A stretch of DNA of 64,000 nucleotides from Achromobacter ruhlandii (GTDB lineage: Bacteria > Pseudomonadota > Gammaproteobacteria > Burkholderiales > Burkholderiaceae_B). The stretch spans positions 1 through 64,000 of the forward strand of contig NZ_CADIJL010000009.1 in the NCBI RefSeq assembly GCF_902859695.1, read 5' to 3'. A program made the translations under genes and the position numbers. This document shows positions 1-8,019 of this stretch, one piece after another (within the stretch, counting starts at the first letter, position 1; each line of letters begins with the position of its first letter). Below the pieces are notes generated by a model that was not told the origin of the DNA, ran no database searches, and saw nothing but the letters and a program-made list of their open reading frames with translations.

Positions 1-60
1 CCCGCCTGACAAGTATCGTCTGACTGCCTTGAGTTTGAATTGCTCATCGTACTTCGTCAT
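1..60 (-). CDS. IS3-family transposase OrfA, N-terminal fragment
   Basis: Only the first 20 codons are visible; the frame starts at ATG 58-60 and runs off the window edge. The peptide begins MTKYDEQFKLKAVRRYLSGG, which matches the N-terminus of OrfA helix-turn-helix proteins of the IS150 group of IS3. In the family OrfA binds the terminal repeats, and a frameshifted OrfAB fusion is the active transposase. Whether the element is intact or active cannot be judged from this end. Confidence 0.75.
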   Translation of the reverse strand, partial: MTKYDEQFKLKAVRRYLSGG

Positions 61-111
61 GAAAAACACCCCAAAGATTGGATTGATGTCCAACTTTTGG
101 GGTGCAGTTCA
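1..111 (-). mobile_element. IS3-family insertion sequence, left end only
   Basis: The first 111 bases read on the minus strand as the terminus of an IS3-family (IS150-like) element. An outer end TGAACTGCACCCCAAAAGTT is followed by a short leader and then the start of an OrfA-type reading frame. The rest of the element lies outside the window. The boundary at about base 111 is inferred from the terminal sequence; a target-site duplication cannot be checked because the other end is missing. The lysE stop codon lies about 50 bases inside the flank, so insertion does not break that gene. Confidence 0.72.
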
Positions 112-162
112 GCGAGTCAGGCCCTTTTTTCATGGTTGCCGCGCCGCGCGCGCCGGCCCGCC

Positions 163-792
163 TCAGCGGTTCAGCGTCAGCCGCAGGCCGAAGGCGATCA
201 GCGCGCCGCCGAACACGGCGCCCTGCCACTTCTGCACGCGCGGATGGGCTTGCATCCAGCGGCCCAAGGAGCCGCCCGCCAAGGCGCACAGCACGTCGAA
301 CGCCAGGCCCAGGCTCACCAGGATCACGCCCAGCAGCGCGAACTGCCGGCCGATCGGCCCTTGCGCCGGCGAGATGAATTGCGGCAGCAGCACCGAGCAG
401 AACAGCAATGCCTTGGGATTGAGGAAGTTGGTCAGCACGCCGCTGAAAAACGCCGCGCCCAGGCCCGGCCCGTGCGCGGCCGCCTGCGCGGCCCGCGCCA
501 CGCCATAAGAGAGCGGTCCGGCGCGCAGCAACCGCGCGCCCAGCCAGATCAGATAGCCCCCGCCCACGGTGCGCGCCACATCGAAAGCCCAGGGATGGGC
601 CTTGAACAGCGCCGCCAGCCCCAACGCCGCCAGCGTCACGTGAGCGGCGCGCGCCACGGCCAGCCCGCCGGCCACCGCCAGCGCCTGACCGCGCCCGCGC
701 AGGGCCCCGGTTTCGAGCAGCAGGATCATGTCCGGCCCGGGCACCACATAGACAATCAACAATGCCCCAAGAAACAACGCCATATCGGCCAT
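163..792 (-). CDS. LysE/RhtB-family amino-acid exporter
   Basis: A 209-residue inner-membrane protein with the six hydrophobic segments and length usual for LysE/RhtB exporters. The N-terminal VPGPDMILLLETG segment is the family signature, and the internal FLNPKALLF motif is also typical. These carriers export amino acids or related small metabolites by proton antiport; the substrate is not readable here. An alternative ATG lies three codons downstream. The gene is divergent from an Lrp/AsnC-type regulator starting at 928, the common arrangement for an exporter induced by its amino-acid substrate. The end of an IS element lies just beyond its 3' end. Confidence 0.85.
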   Translation of the reverse strand: MADMALFLGALLIVYVVPGPDMILLLETGALRGRGQALAVAGGLAVARAAHVTLAALGLAALFKAHPWAFDVARTVGGGYLIWLGARLLRAGPLSYGVARAAQAAAHGPGLGAAFFSGVLTNFLNPKALLFCSVLLPQFISPAQGPIGRQFALLGVILVSLGLAFDVLCALAGGSLGRWMQAHPRVQKWQGAVFGGALIAFGLRLTLNR

Positions 793-927
793 GATGCGCC
801 ACGCTCCGTGCTGCGGGAAATGGCGATCATTCTAGGGAAAAGGCCTCGGCATGTGCTTGCTATTCATACCAACCGGAATAACATGATTGGCATACTGAAC
901 CAATCAACCCTTCCTAATTCCAATTTC

Positions 928-1410
928 ATGCCAAAACGCCAATTGGACGCCTATGACCGGCGCATTCTCGAGGCCCTGCAGCACAACGGCCGCCTCACCA
1001 ACGTCGAGCTGGCCGAACAGATCGGCCTGTCGCCCTCGCCCTGCCTGCGGCGGGTGCGGCTGCTGGAGGAGACCGGCGTGATCCAGGGCTACGAGGCCCG
1101 GCTGGCGCCGGACGAGGTCGGGCTGGGCCTGACGGTATTCGTCGGCGTCAAGGTCGAGCGCCACCACGAGCGCGACGCCGAGCAGTTCCGCAAGGAAGTC
1201 CGCGCCCTGCCGGAAGTGGTGGCGGCGCACCTGGTGTCAGGCGAATCCGACTTCCTGCTGCAGGTGGCGCTGCCCGACCTGCGCGCCTACGAACGCTTCC
1301 TGCTTGGCACGCTGCTCAAGCTGCCCGGCGTCAAGGACATCCGCAGCAACTTCGCGATCCAGACCGTCAAGCCACAGAGTCCGCTGCCGCTGGACCACCT
1401 GGGACATTGA
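928..1410 (+). CDS. Lrp/AsnC-family transcriptional regulator
   Basis: A 160-residue regulator of normal family length. An N-terminal winged helix-turn-helix (about residues 5-60, with DRRILEALQ, LTNVELAEQIGLS and CLRRVRLLE) is followed by the RAM/AsnC ligand-binding domain (about 70-150, with SGESDFLLQV). Such proteins form octamers or larger assemblies and sense amino acids. It is divergent from the lysE-type exporter and probably controls it. The start at 928 gives the standard N-terminus; an upstream in-frame ATG near 882 would add 15 atypical residues. The last 44 bases overlap, tail to tail, the 3' end of the DJ-1/PfpI gene. Confidence 0.88.
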   Translation: MPKRQLDAYDRRILEALQHNGRLTNVELAEQIGLSPSPCLRRVRLLEETGVIQGYEARLAPDEVGLGLTVFVGVKVERHHERDAEQFRKEVRALPEVVAAHLVSGESDFLLQVALPDLRAYERFLLGTLLKLPGVKDIRSNFAIQTVKPQSPLPLDHLGH

Positions 1411-2071
1411 GCGCCGCCTGCCGCACCTTGGCGCTGCGCTGTTCGAAGCGCGCCTGCGACTGCGCCAGGTAGCGCTGCACGATGGCCGGTTCCGAGGTCC
1501 TGGGCGTGCCGCCGGGAAATGGCGGCTCGGGGTCGTATTCGATCTGCAGCTGGATCAGCTTGGCGACCTCGTCGCCGCACAACGTGGCCACCACTTTCAG
1601 GGCCATGTCGATGCCCGAGGTGACGCCGCCGGCGGTGAAGACGTTGCCGTCCACGCACGAGCGCGCATCGGTCGGCACGGCGCCGAAATGCGCCAGCAGT
1701 TCGCGCGCGCGCCAATGGCTGGAGGCGCGCTTGCCGCGCAGCAGGCCGGCCGCGCCCAGCAGCAGCGACCCGGTGCAGATGCCGAAGACGTAGCGCGCGC
1801 CCAACGCTTGCCGGCGCGTGAAGGCTGCCCAGTCCGGGTCGAGGATGGCATCATCCGTCCCCGGCCCGCCGGGCACCACCAGCAGATCGCAGGGCGGCGC
1901 CGACGCCAGGGTCTGGGTCGGCACGAAACGCAGACCGCGGTCGCTGCGTACCGGATCGGGCGTTTTTGCGACAAAATCGACGCTGAACCCGGGCGCGGCG
2001 GCGAGCACCTCGTAAGGCCCGGTCATATCGAGCTGGGTCAGCCCTTCGAACAAGAGAATATTGACATGCAC
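1367..2071 (-). CDS. DJ-1/PfpI-family protein, isonitrile-hydratase-like
   Basis: A 234-residue cytoplasmic protein of the class I glutamine-amidotransferase-like (DJ-1/PfpI) fold. LLVVPGGPGTDD and the nucleophile elbow GICTGSLLLGAAGLL, with its cysteine, match bacterial isonitrile hydratase-like members. The substrate is not known. The start is GTG with a strong AAGGAG site seven bases upstream, and MHVNILLFEG is the expected first strand, so the start is well fixed. It abuts head to head the ATG of the FtrA-like activator at 2066, leaving no intergenic promoter space. The 3' end overlaps the lrp-type gene by 44 bases. Confidence 0.82.
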   Translation of the reverse strand: MHVNILLFEGLTQLDMTGPYEVLAAAPGFSVDFVAKTPDPVRSDRGLRFVPTQTLASAPPCDLLVVPGGPGTDDAILDPDWAAFTRRQALGARYVFGICTGSLLLGAAGLLRGKRASSHWRARELLAHFGAVPTDARSCVDGNVFTAGGVTSGIDMALKVVATLCGDEVAKLIQLQIEYDPEPPFPGGTPRTSEPAIVQRYLAQSQARFEQRSAKVRQAALNVPGGPAAADSVA

Positions 2072-3058
2072 GACGATGCTCCTTCACGGATCGGAACCGC
2101 CAGCGTAGACCGACACGCCGGCGCGCGTGCGCCAAATGCGGGCGCGATCGCGCCAAAACGCATTGTCTTCCTGCTGTACGACGGTTTCCAACCGCTCGAC
2201 CTGGCCGGCCCCTGGCAGGCCTTCAGCGGCGCCAACGATGAAGGCGGCGCCGGCTATCAGTTGAGCACCGTCGCGGCCACGCCGGTGGTCGGCACCTGGG
2301 ACCAGGGCCTGCGCATGCAGGTCAACGCCACCTTCGCCAGCGACGACGACGCGCCGATCGACATGCTGTTCGTGCCGGGCGGCCCTGGCATCGACCAGGC
2401 CGCCGCGCACGGCGAGACGCTGGCCTGGCTGCGCCGCCGCAGCCCGCAGGCGCGCCGCACCTGCAGCGTGTGCACCGGCGCCTTCCTGCTGGCCGCGGCC
2501 GGCCTGCTCGACGGCCGCCGCGTCACCACCCACTGGCGCTCCGCGGACCGCCTGCGCCAGCGGCATCCCGGCCTGAAGGTGGAAGACGACCGCATCTACA
2601 TCGAGAGCGGCGCCATCTGGACCTCGGCCGGCGTGACCGCCGGCATCGACCTGGCGCTGGCCCTGATCGAGCGCGACGTGGGCGCCCAGGTGTCGCAGGA
2701 TGTGGCGCGCCGGCTGGTGGTCTTCATGCGCCGCGACGGCGACCAGCGCCAGTACAGCCAGTCACTGCGCCTGCAGGACCGGTTGGCGGCGCCGTTTCGC
2801 GATCTGGTCGAGAAAATCGAGGCCAGCCTCTCGGCGCGCTGGTCCGTCGACGATATGGCCGATGCCTGCCATATGTCGCGCCGCACCTTCCAGCGCAAGT
2901 TCGCGGCGCATTTCGGCGTGACGCCGAGCGAGGTGCTGCGCCAGCTGCGGCGCGAACGGGACGGCGCGCTGCGCGCGGCGGGCCGGGCCTCGGGCAAGGT
3001 CCTGCGCCATGCGCTCGGGAGCGCCGGCCAGCCGCCGGGATCGGCTCGCACGCCATGA
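2066..3058 (+). CDS. FtrA-like GlxA-family activator, DJ-1 domain plus shortened AraC domain
   Basis: A 330-residue protein. A DJ-1/PfpI-like sensor domain (about 30-200, with VPGGPGID and CSVCTGAFLLAAAGLL) is followed by an AraC-type DNA-binding region from about 240. The first helix-turn-helix is clear (WSVDDMADACHMSRRTFQRKF). The second, which normally ends in a GFGS-type motif, is degenerate: the C-terminus after LRRERDGALRAA does not resemble the family and none of the three frames restores it. The protein may therefore be impaired in DNA binding. It is the only plausible start in frame, yet its ATG touches the start codon of the divergent DJ-1 gene. Its stop overlaps the next gene by four bases (ATGA). 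Confidence 0.75.
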   Translation: MHDDAPSRIGTASVDRHAGARAPNAGAIAPKRIVFLLYDGFQPLDLAGPWQAFSGANDEGGAGYQLSTVAATPVVGTWDQGLRMQVNATFASDDDAPIDMLFVPGGPGIDQAAAHGETLAWLRRRSPQARRTCSVCTGAFLLAAAGLLDGRRVTTHWRSADRLRQRHPGLKVEDDRIYIESGAIWTSAGVTAGIDLALALIERDVGAQVSQDVARRLVVFMRRDGDQRQYSQSLRLQDRLAAPFRDLVEKIEASLSARWSVDDMADACHMSRRTFQRKFAAHFGVTPSEVLRQLRRERDGALRAAGRASGKVLRHALGSAGQPPGSARTP

Positions 3059-3435
3059 ACGCATCCGCCTCCCCGTGTCCCGAATGCGGCCAGCCCCAGG
3101 TCATCACCGAACAGGGGTTGAGCCTGATCGCGCGCTGCGGCAGCTGCGGCTGGATGGTGGCGACCACCAACCCCAACCACCCGATCATGGACTGCACGCG
3201 CTACACGCTGCGCGCGCGGCCCGGCGACCTGGCCCCGGGCCGCGCCATCGCCCGCCTGGCGGTGGCGCTGGGCATCGGCGTCAAACAGGCGCGCGCGCTG
3301 ATCGCCCAGGGCCTGCCGGTGGCCGAGAACGTCCTGGCGCTCGAGGTCATCCGACTGCATGCCGTGCTGGCCGGCGCGGGGTTGCAGGTGGAGATCACGC
3401 CGCCTTTCCGCTGGCCGCTGGACCCGCGCGACTGA
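3055..3435 (+). CDS. Zinc-ribbon hypothetical protein
   Basis: A 126-residue protein of unknown function. The N-terminus carries two CxxC pairs (CPEC at about 8-11 and CGSC at about 28-31) that would make a zinc ribbon. The C-terminal half, with VALGIGVKQARALIAQGLP, looks like a helical domain reminiscent of ribosomal-protein L7/L12 C-terminal folds; that similarity is only an impression. It starts inside the stop of the upstream AraC-type gene, so translation is probably coupled. Confidence 0.6.
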   Translation: MNASASPCPECGQPQVITEQGLSLIARCGSCGWMVATTNPNHPIMDCTRYTLRARPGDLAPGRAIARLAVALGIGVKQARALIAQGLPVAENVLALEVIRLHAVLAGAGLQVEITPPFRWPLDPRD

Positions 3436-3477
3436 CGCGAGGCCGCCCGCCGGGTCCGCCCCGCCCCCGCCAAGGTC

Positions 3478-4200
3478 CTACCCCGCCAGCCCCACCGACA
3501 TGCCGCCGCAGACATACAGCACCTGCCCGGTCATGAAACCGGCGCGCCGGTCCAGGAACGAGGACACGGCGTGCGCCACGTCCTCGGGCCGGCCGATGCG
3601 GCCGACCGGAATGGCGGCTTCCAGCGCCACCGTCCTGGGGTCTCCCGGCGGGTTGGACTGGTCGAACAACTCGGTGGCGATCGGCCCGGGCGCCACGGTG
3701 TTGACCGTGATGCCGGCCTTGCCCAGTTCCAGCGCCCAGGTGCGCGTCATGCCCACCAGGCCGGACTTGGTGGCGCCGTAGACCGTGCGGCCCGGCTTGC
3801 CCAGGCCGGCGCGGCTGCCGATGTTGACGACCCGGCCGTAGCCGGCCTGGCGCATGCCGGGCAGCAGCGCCTGCATCAACAGCAACGGCGCGGTCAGGTT
3901 CACCGCCACCATGCGCGCCAGTTCATCCTGGGTCACGGCTTCGATGTCGGCGACCTGGATCATGCCGGCGTTGTTGACCAGGTGCAGCACCGGCCGCGCC
4001 GCCGCCAGCGCGGCGGCCGCCGCGGCCGTGGCGGCGGCGTCGCCCAGGTCCACCGACTGGAAGCGTTCGCCGGGCAACGCCGATTCCGGCGGCCGGCGGC
4101 TGAAGTTGACGACCTCGAAGCCGTCCTGCAACAGGCGCGCGACGATGGCGCGGCCGATGCCCCGGCTGCCGCCGGTAACCAATGCGAGGGGGGGTGTCAT
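3478..4200 (-). CDS. SDR-family NAD(P)-dependent oxidoreductase
   Basis: A 240-residue classical short-chain dehydrogenase. It has the N-terminal nucleotide-binding motif TGGSRGIG, the NNAG motif, the catalytic Ser and YGATK (Tyr-x3-Lys), and the C-terminal PVGRIGRPEDVA and GQVLYVCGG segments. It would reduce or oxidise a keto/hydroxy group of a cytoplasmic substrate, probably 3-oxoacyl or a ring ketone; the substrate cannot be told. Its start overlaps the stop of the upstream Bug receptor by four bases, so the two are one transcript. Confidence 0.85.
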   Translation of the reverse strand: MTPPLALVTGGSRGIGRAIVARLLQDGFEVVNFSRRPPESALPGERFQSVDLGDAAATAAAAAALAAARPVLHLVNNAGMIQVADIEAVTQDELARMVAVNLTAPLLLMQALLPGMRQAGYGRVVNIGSRAGLGKPGRTVYGATKSGLVGMTRTWALELGKAGITVNTVAPGPIATELFDQSNPPGDPRTVALEAAIPVGRIGRPEDVAHAVSSFLDRRAGFMTGQVLYVCGGMSVGLAG

Positions 4201-5201
4201 TGCGCGGTGATTCCCTTGTCCTTGATGAGGCCGCCCCACTTGGCGCGCTCCTGGCGCTCGAACGCAGCCAGATCCGCGCCGAACAGCGTGCCGGGCCGGG
4301 CGCCCATGGTAGCGAAATTGGTGGCGATGGCGGACGTGGCCAGGCCGCTGCGCGCCGCCTCGATCAGTTGGCGCACCACCGGTTCGGGCGTGCCGCGCGG
4401 CGCGTACAGCGCGAACCACGCCGTCACGTCGAAACCCGGCAGGCCGGACTCGGCCACGGTCGGCAGGTCCGGCAGCGACGGATCGCGCGCGGCCGACGTG
4501 ACCGCCACGCCGCGCACCAGGTTGCCGTCCTTGATCTGCGCCAGCGCGCCGGGCAGGTTGTCGAACAGCAGGTCGACCTGGCCGCCGGCCACCGCCGGCA
4601 GCGACGCCGAGGTGCCCTTGAACGGCACGTGCAGCATCGTCACGCCAGCCATGGCCTCGAAATAAGCGCCGGTCAGGTGCACCGACGACCCCACGCCCGG
4701 CGAGGCGTAGGTCAGCTTCCTGTCCCTGGACTGGCGCGCCGCCTGGATCACGTCGGCCACCGTCCTGTAGGGCGACTTGGCGCTGACGGCAATGACGTTG
4801 GGCGTGGTCGACACCAGCGCGATCGGCACCAGGTCGCGCTCGGGGTCGAACGTCATGTTGCTGTAGAGGAACTGGTTGATGGTCTGGGTGCCGATGGTGC
4901 CCAGGCCCAGGGTGTAGCCGTCGGCCTTGGCGCGCGCCACGTAGGCCATGCCGATGTTGCCGCCCGCGCCCGGCTTGTTCTCGACCAGCACGGTCTGCTT
5001 GAGCGCCGGCTGCAGCGCGTTGGCGATGGCGCGGCCAAAGATGTCGGCGCCGCCGCCCGGCGGATACGGCACGACCACGGTAACGGGATGCTCCGGATAA
5101 CCGGCCGCCTGGACCGCAGGGATCGAGGCGGCGGCCAGCACGGCCAGCGCCGCAGCGGCCAGCGCGCGCCGCCCGGCGCGCCTGTGCAGGGAATGCGTCA
5201 T
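4197..5201 (-). CDS. Bug/TctC-family periplasmic substrate-binding protein
   Basis: A 334-residue secreted receptor. A cleavable signal peptide (first ~30 residues, ending near VQAAGYP) precedes the Bug fold, with VTVVVPYPPGGGADIFGRAI as the characteristic first strand-loop and ENKPGAGGNIG downstream. Such receptors bind carboxylates and normally feed tripartite tricarboxylate transporters, but no TctA/TctB membrane genes lie nearby, as is common for the expanded Bug family of Bordetella and Achromobacter. It is divergent from the cyclase-ligase genes and shares their operator region. Confidence 0.9.
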   Translation of the reverse strand: MTHSLHRRAGRRALAAAALAVLAAASIPAVQAAGYPEHPVTVVVPYPPGGGADIFGRAIANALQPALKQTVLVENKPGAGGNIGMAYVARAKADGYTLGLGTIGTQTINQFLYSNMTFDPERDLVPIALVSTTPNVIAVSAKSPYRTVADVIQAARQSRDRKLTYASPGVGSSVHLTGAYFEAMAGVTMLHVPFKGTSASLPAVAGGQVDLLFDNLPGALAQIKDGNLVRGVAVTSAARDPSLPDLPTVAESGLPGFDVTAWFALYAPRGTPEPVVRQLIEAARSGLATSAIATNFATMGARPGTLFGADLAAFERQERAKWGGLIKDKGITAQ

Positions 5202-5299
5202 GGATCTGTCTCCTCGCGAATCCGCTCGGGGCGGATTTCTTCTGGCTCCGCCTGGGGGCGGATGCTGTCGATGGGCGTCCGCGGGATGCGGACACTTCC

Positions 5300-5323
5300 T
5301 ATAGTACGTAAATACGTACTATA
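5300..5323. promoter_or_regulatory. Perfect 11-bp inverted repeat, probable operator
   Basis: TATAGTACGTA, a two-base spacer AA, then TACGTACTATA form a perfect 11+11 palindrome. It lies in the divergent space between the Bug receptor and the cyclase-family gene, about 37 bases before the ATG at 5361, and contrasts in AT content with its surroundings. The position suits an operator overlapping one or both core promoters. The GntR-family protein at 8020 is the nearest candidate ligand; this is inferred from linkage only. Confidence 0.7.
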
Positions 5324-5360
5324 TTCACAAGAACACGAAAAAACACATTGGAGACAGACC

Positions 5361-6395
5361 ATGAAACGCTGGACGCGCCGTCCCGAGGGATCGACCTGGG
5401 GCGACTTCGGGCCGGACGACGAGATCGGCCGCCTGAACCTGCTGACCGAAGAGAAAGTGCTGCAAGCGGTGCGCGAAGTGCGGGCCGGCAAGGTCTTCTG
5501 CCTGTCGCTGCCGCTGGACCTGCCCGGCGGCAACGTGCTCAACCCGCGCCGCCATCCGCCGCAACTCAAGCCGACCTTCCGCGACGGCACGCCCTACCTG
5601 AACTTCGCCATGGCGCGCCTGCAGCCCGAGGCCGTCGACGTGCTGTCGGATGACCAGGTCACGCTCAGCCTGCAATACTCGACCCAGTGGGACGGCCTGT
5701 GCCACGTCGGCGCGCAGTTCGACATCCAGGGCGACGGCCAGGCCCGCCGCGTCTACTACAACGGTTATGCCGCGGGCGTGGACGTGTTCGGCGGCGATGA
5801 TGCCGCGCCCGACGCCTGCTGCCCGCCGGGCGGCTCATACGCGCGCAAGCTCGGCATCAACCGCTACGCCGAGAAAGGCATGCAGGGCCGCGGCGTGCTG
5901 GTCGACCTGGCGCGCGCCTTCGGCCCCGGCCGCACCCTGGTGGGCCATACCCAGCTGCAGGCGGCGATGCGCGAGCAGCGCGTGGTGGTCGAGCCGGGCG
6001 ACATGCTGGTGCTGCGCACCGGTTTCGCCGAGACACTGGTGGAGATGGACGGCCAGCCCGACCCGCACCGCCTGGAGCAGACCGGCGCGGTGCTGGACGG
6101 CGCCGACCCGGCGCTGCTGGACTGGATCACCGACAGCGGCATCGCGGCGATCTGCGCCGACAACTACGCGGTCGAGGCCTATCCGGCCCGCACCGCCGGC
6201 CCCGGCCATTCGATCCTGCCGCTGCATCATCACTGCCTGTTCAAGTTGGGCGTGCCGCTGGCCGAGCTGTGGTACCTGAAGGCGCTGGCCGACTGGCTGC
6301 ACGCGCAGGGCCGCACCCGCTTCCTGCTGACCGCGCCGCCGCTGCGCCTGCCGGGCGCGGTGGGCTCGCCCGTGACCCCCATCGCCACGGTGTAG
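5361..6395 (+). CDS. Cyclase-family (kynurenine formamidase-like) metal-dependent hydrolase
   Basis: A 344-residue member of the cyclase/kynurenine-formamidase superfamily, of the longer type seen in catabolic clusters. The core has the WDGLCHVGAQFD segment, with Trp, His and Asp placed like the metal-binding motif, then GVLVDLARAFG, VVEPGDMLVLRTGF and a histidine-rich stretch LPLHHHCL near the C-terminus. It probably hydrolyses or isomerises a cyclic acid or amide. GGAG sits eight bases upstream of ATG 5361, and the stop is four bases before the ligase gene, so the two are co-transcribed from the palindrome-containing promoter. Confidence 0.75.
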   Translation: MKRWTRRPEGSTWGDFGPDDEIGRLNLLTEEKVLQAVREVRAGKVFCLSLPLDLPGGNVLNPRRHPPQLKPTFRDGTPYLNFAMARLQPEAVDVLSDDQVTLSLQYSTQWDGLCHVGAQFDIQGDGQARRVYYNGYAAGVDVFGGDDAAPDACCPPGGSYARKLGINRYAEKGMQGRGVLVDLARAFGPGRTLVGHTQLQAAMREQRVVVEPGDMLVLRTGFAETLVEMDGQPDPHRLEQTGAVLDGADPALLDWITDSGIAAICADNYAVEAYPARTAGPGHSILPLHHHCLFKLGVPLAELWYLKALADWLHAQGRTRFLLTAPPLRLPGAVGSPVTPIATV

Positions 6396-6399
6396 GCCC

Positions 6400-8007
6400 A
6401 TGACGTCGCTCCCCGCCCTGTTTTCGCGGCACCTCGACGCGCTGGCCGCGCACCACCCCGACCGCCCTGCCCTGATCGACCGCGATCAGGCCATCAGCCA
6501 CGCCGACCTGCGCGCGCGCAGCCGCGCCCTGGCCGCCGGCCTGGCGCGCATCGGCGTGCGGCCCGGCCAGCGCGTGGCGGTATGGCTGCCCAACTGCGCC
6601 GCGTGGGTCGAGACCTTCCTGGCCTGCGCCCACCTGGGCGCGCTAGTGCTGGCGGTCAACACCCGCTTTCGCGCGCGGGAACTGGCCGACATCCTGGGCC
6701 GCGGCGGCGCCGACTGGCTGGTGTTCTGGCCCGGCTTCAAGGGCATCGACTTCCAGGGCATCCTGGACGGCGTCGCGCCCGAATCGCTGGCGCGGCTGCA
6801 AGGCATCGTCGCCGTGTCCGAGACGGACGAGCCCATCGCCGCCTCGCTGCGCGGCAAGCCGGTGCACCGCTACGCCGAGCTGCGCGCCTGCGCCGACACG
6901 CCCCCGCCGCCCCAGCCCGACGCGGGCGTGCTGTGCTTCACCACGTCCGGCACCACCTCACAGCCCAAGTTCGTGCTGCACGACCAGCGCACCCTGCTGC
7001 GCCACGGCGCGGCGGTGGCGCGCGCCTTCGGCTATGACGACCACAGCCGCGTGCTGGCCAGCGCGCCGTTCTGCGGCGCCTTCGGCTTTGCCACGCTGGC
7101 GGGCGGCCTGGCGCACGGCGCGCCGGTGGTGTGCGCGCCGGTGTTCGACGCGGCCGAATCGGCCGCCGCGATCCAGCGCCACCGGGTCACCCACACCTAC
7201 GCCAACAACGAGGCGCTGGTCGCCATGATGCGGGCGGGCGCGCCCGGCGCGTTCGCCTCGGCGCGGCTGTTCGGCTTCGCCAGCTTCACGCCGGCGCTGG
7301 ACCACATGCTGGATCTGGCGCGGGAAGCCGGCGTGCCGCTGACCGGGCTGTATGGGTCAAGCGAACTGATCGCCCTGGTCGCCGGCCAGCCGCGCGACCC
7401 GGCCGAAGGCGACGTGGCCGCGCGCCACCAGCCCGGCGGCACCCTGATCTATCCCGAGGCCCGCGTGCGGGCGCGCGACCCGGCCAGCGGCCAGGTGCTG
7501 CCGCACGGCGAATCGGGCGAACTGGAAATCCTGTCGCCCAGCCTGATGCGCGGCTACCTGGACAACCCCGAGGCCACCGCCCGCGCCTGCACCGACGACG
7601 GCTACTTCAAGACCGGCGACCTGGGCTACACCCTGAACCCGCGCCAGTTCGTGTTCCAGACCCGCATGGGCGACTCGTTGCGCCTGTCCGGCTTCCTGGT
7701 GAACCCGGTCGAGATCGAGCAGATGGTGGAGTCGCTGCCCGGCGTGCGCGCCTGCCAGGTGGTCGGCGCCATCCGCGACGGCAAGACCGTGCCCTACGCC
7801 TTCGTGCTGCTGCGGGACGGCGCCAGCGCCGATGCGCCCGGCTGGACGGCGGCCTGCAGACAGGCCATGGCCGGCTTCAAGGTGCCGGCCGGTTTCACGG
7901 TGCTGGACGCGTTCCCCTCGGTGGAAAGCGCCAATTCGGTCAAAATCCAGAAACACCGGCTGCGCGAGATGGCCGACGCCCTGCTCGCCGCCCCCGCCAC
8001 CTCCTGA
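6400..8007 (+). CDS. AMP-dependent acyl-CoA synthetase/ligase
   Basis: A 535-residue ANL-superfamily enzyme. The P-loop-like AMP motif is CFTTSGTTSQPK (about residues 183-194), a YGSSE motif lies mid-protein, and the hinge/adenylation motif YFKTGDLG is present. The catalytic-lysine region near the C-terminus reads SANSVKIQKHRLREMA. It should activate a carboxylic acid to its CoA ester through an acyl-adenylate; the acid is unknown. Its position directly after the cyclase suggests that a hydrolysis product is the substrate. Confidence 0.87.
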   Translation: MTSLPALFSRHLDALAAHHPDRPALIDRDQAISHADLRARSRALAAGLARIGVRPGQRVAVWLPNCAAWVETFLACAHLGALVLAVNTRFRARELADILGRGGADWLVFWPGFKGIDFQGILDGVAPESLARLQGIVAVSETDEPIAASLRGKPVHRYAELRACADTPPPPQPDAGVLCFTTSGTTSQPKFVLHDQRTLLRHGAAVARAFGYDDHSRVLASAPFCGAFGFATLAGGLAHGAPVVCAPVFDAAESAAAIQRHRVTHTYANNEALVAMMRAGAPGAFASARLFGFASFTPALDHMLDLAREAGVPLTGLYGSSELIALVAGQPRDPAEGDVAARHQPGGTLIYPEARVRARDPASGQVLPHGESGELEILSPSLMRGYLDNPEATARACTDDGYFKTGDLGYTLNPRQFVFQTRMGDSLRLSGFLVNPVEIEQMVESLPGVRACQVVGAIRDGKTVPYAFVLLRDGASADAPGWTAACRQAMAGFKVPAGFTVLDAFPSVESANSVKIQKHRLREMADALLAAPATS

Positions 8008-8019
8008 CCGATCCGACCC

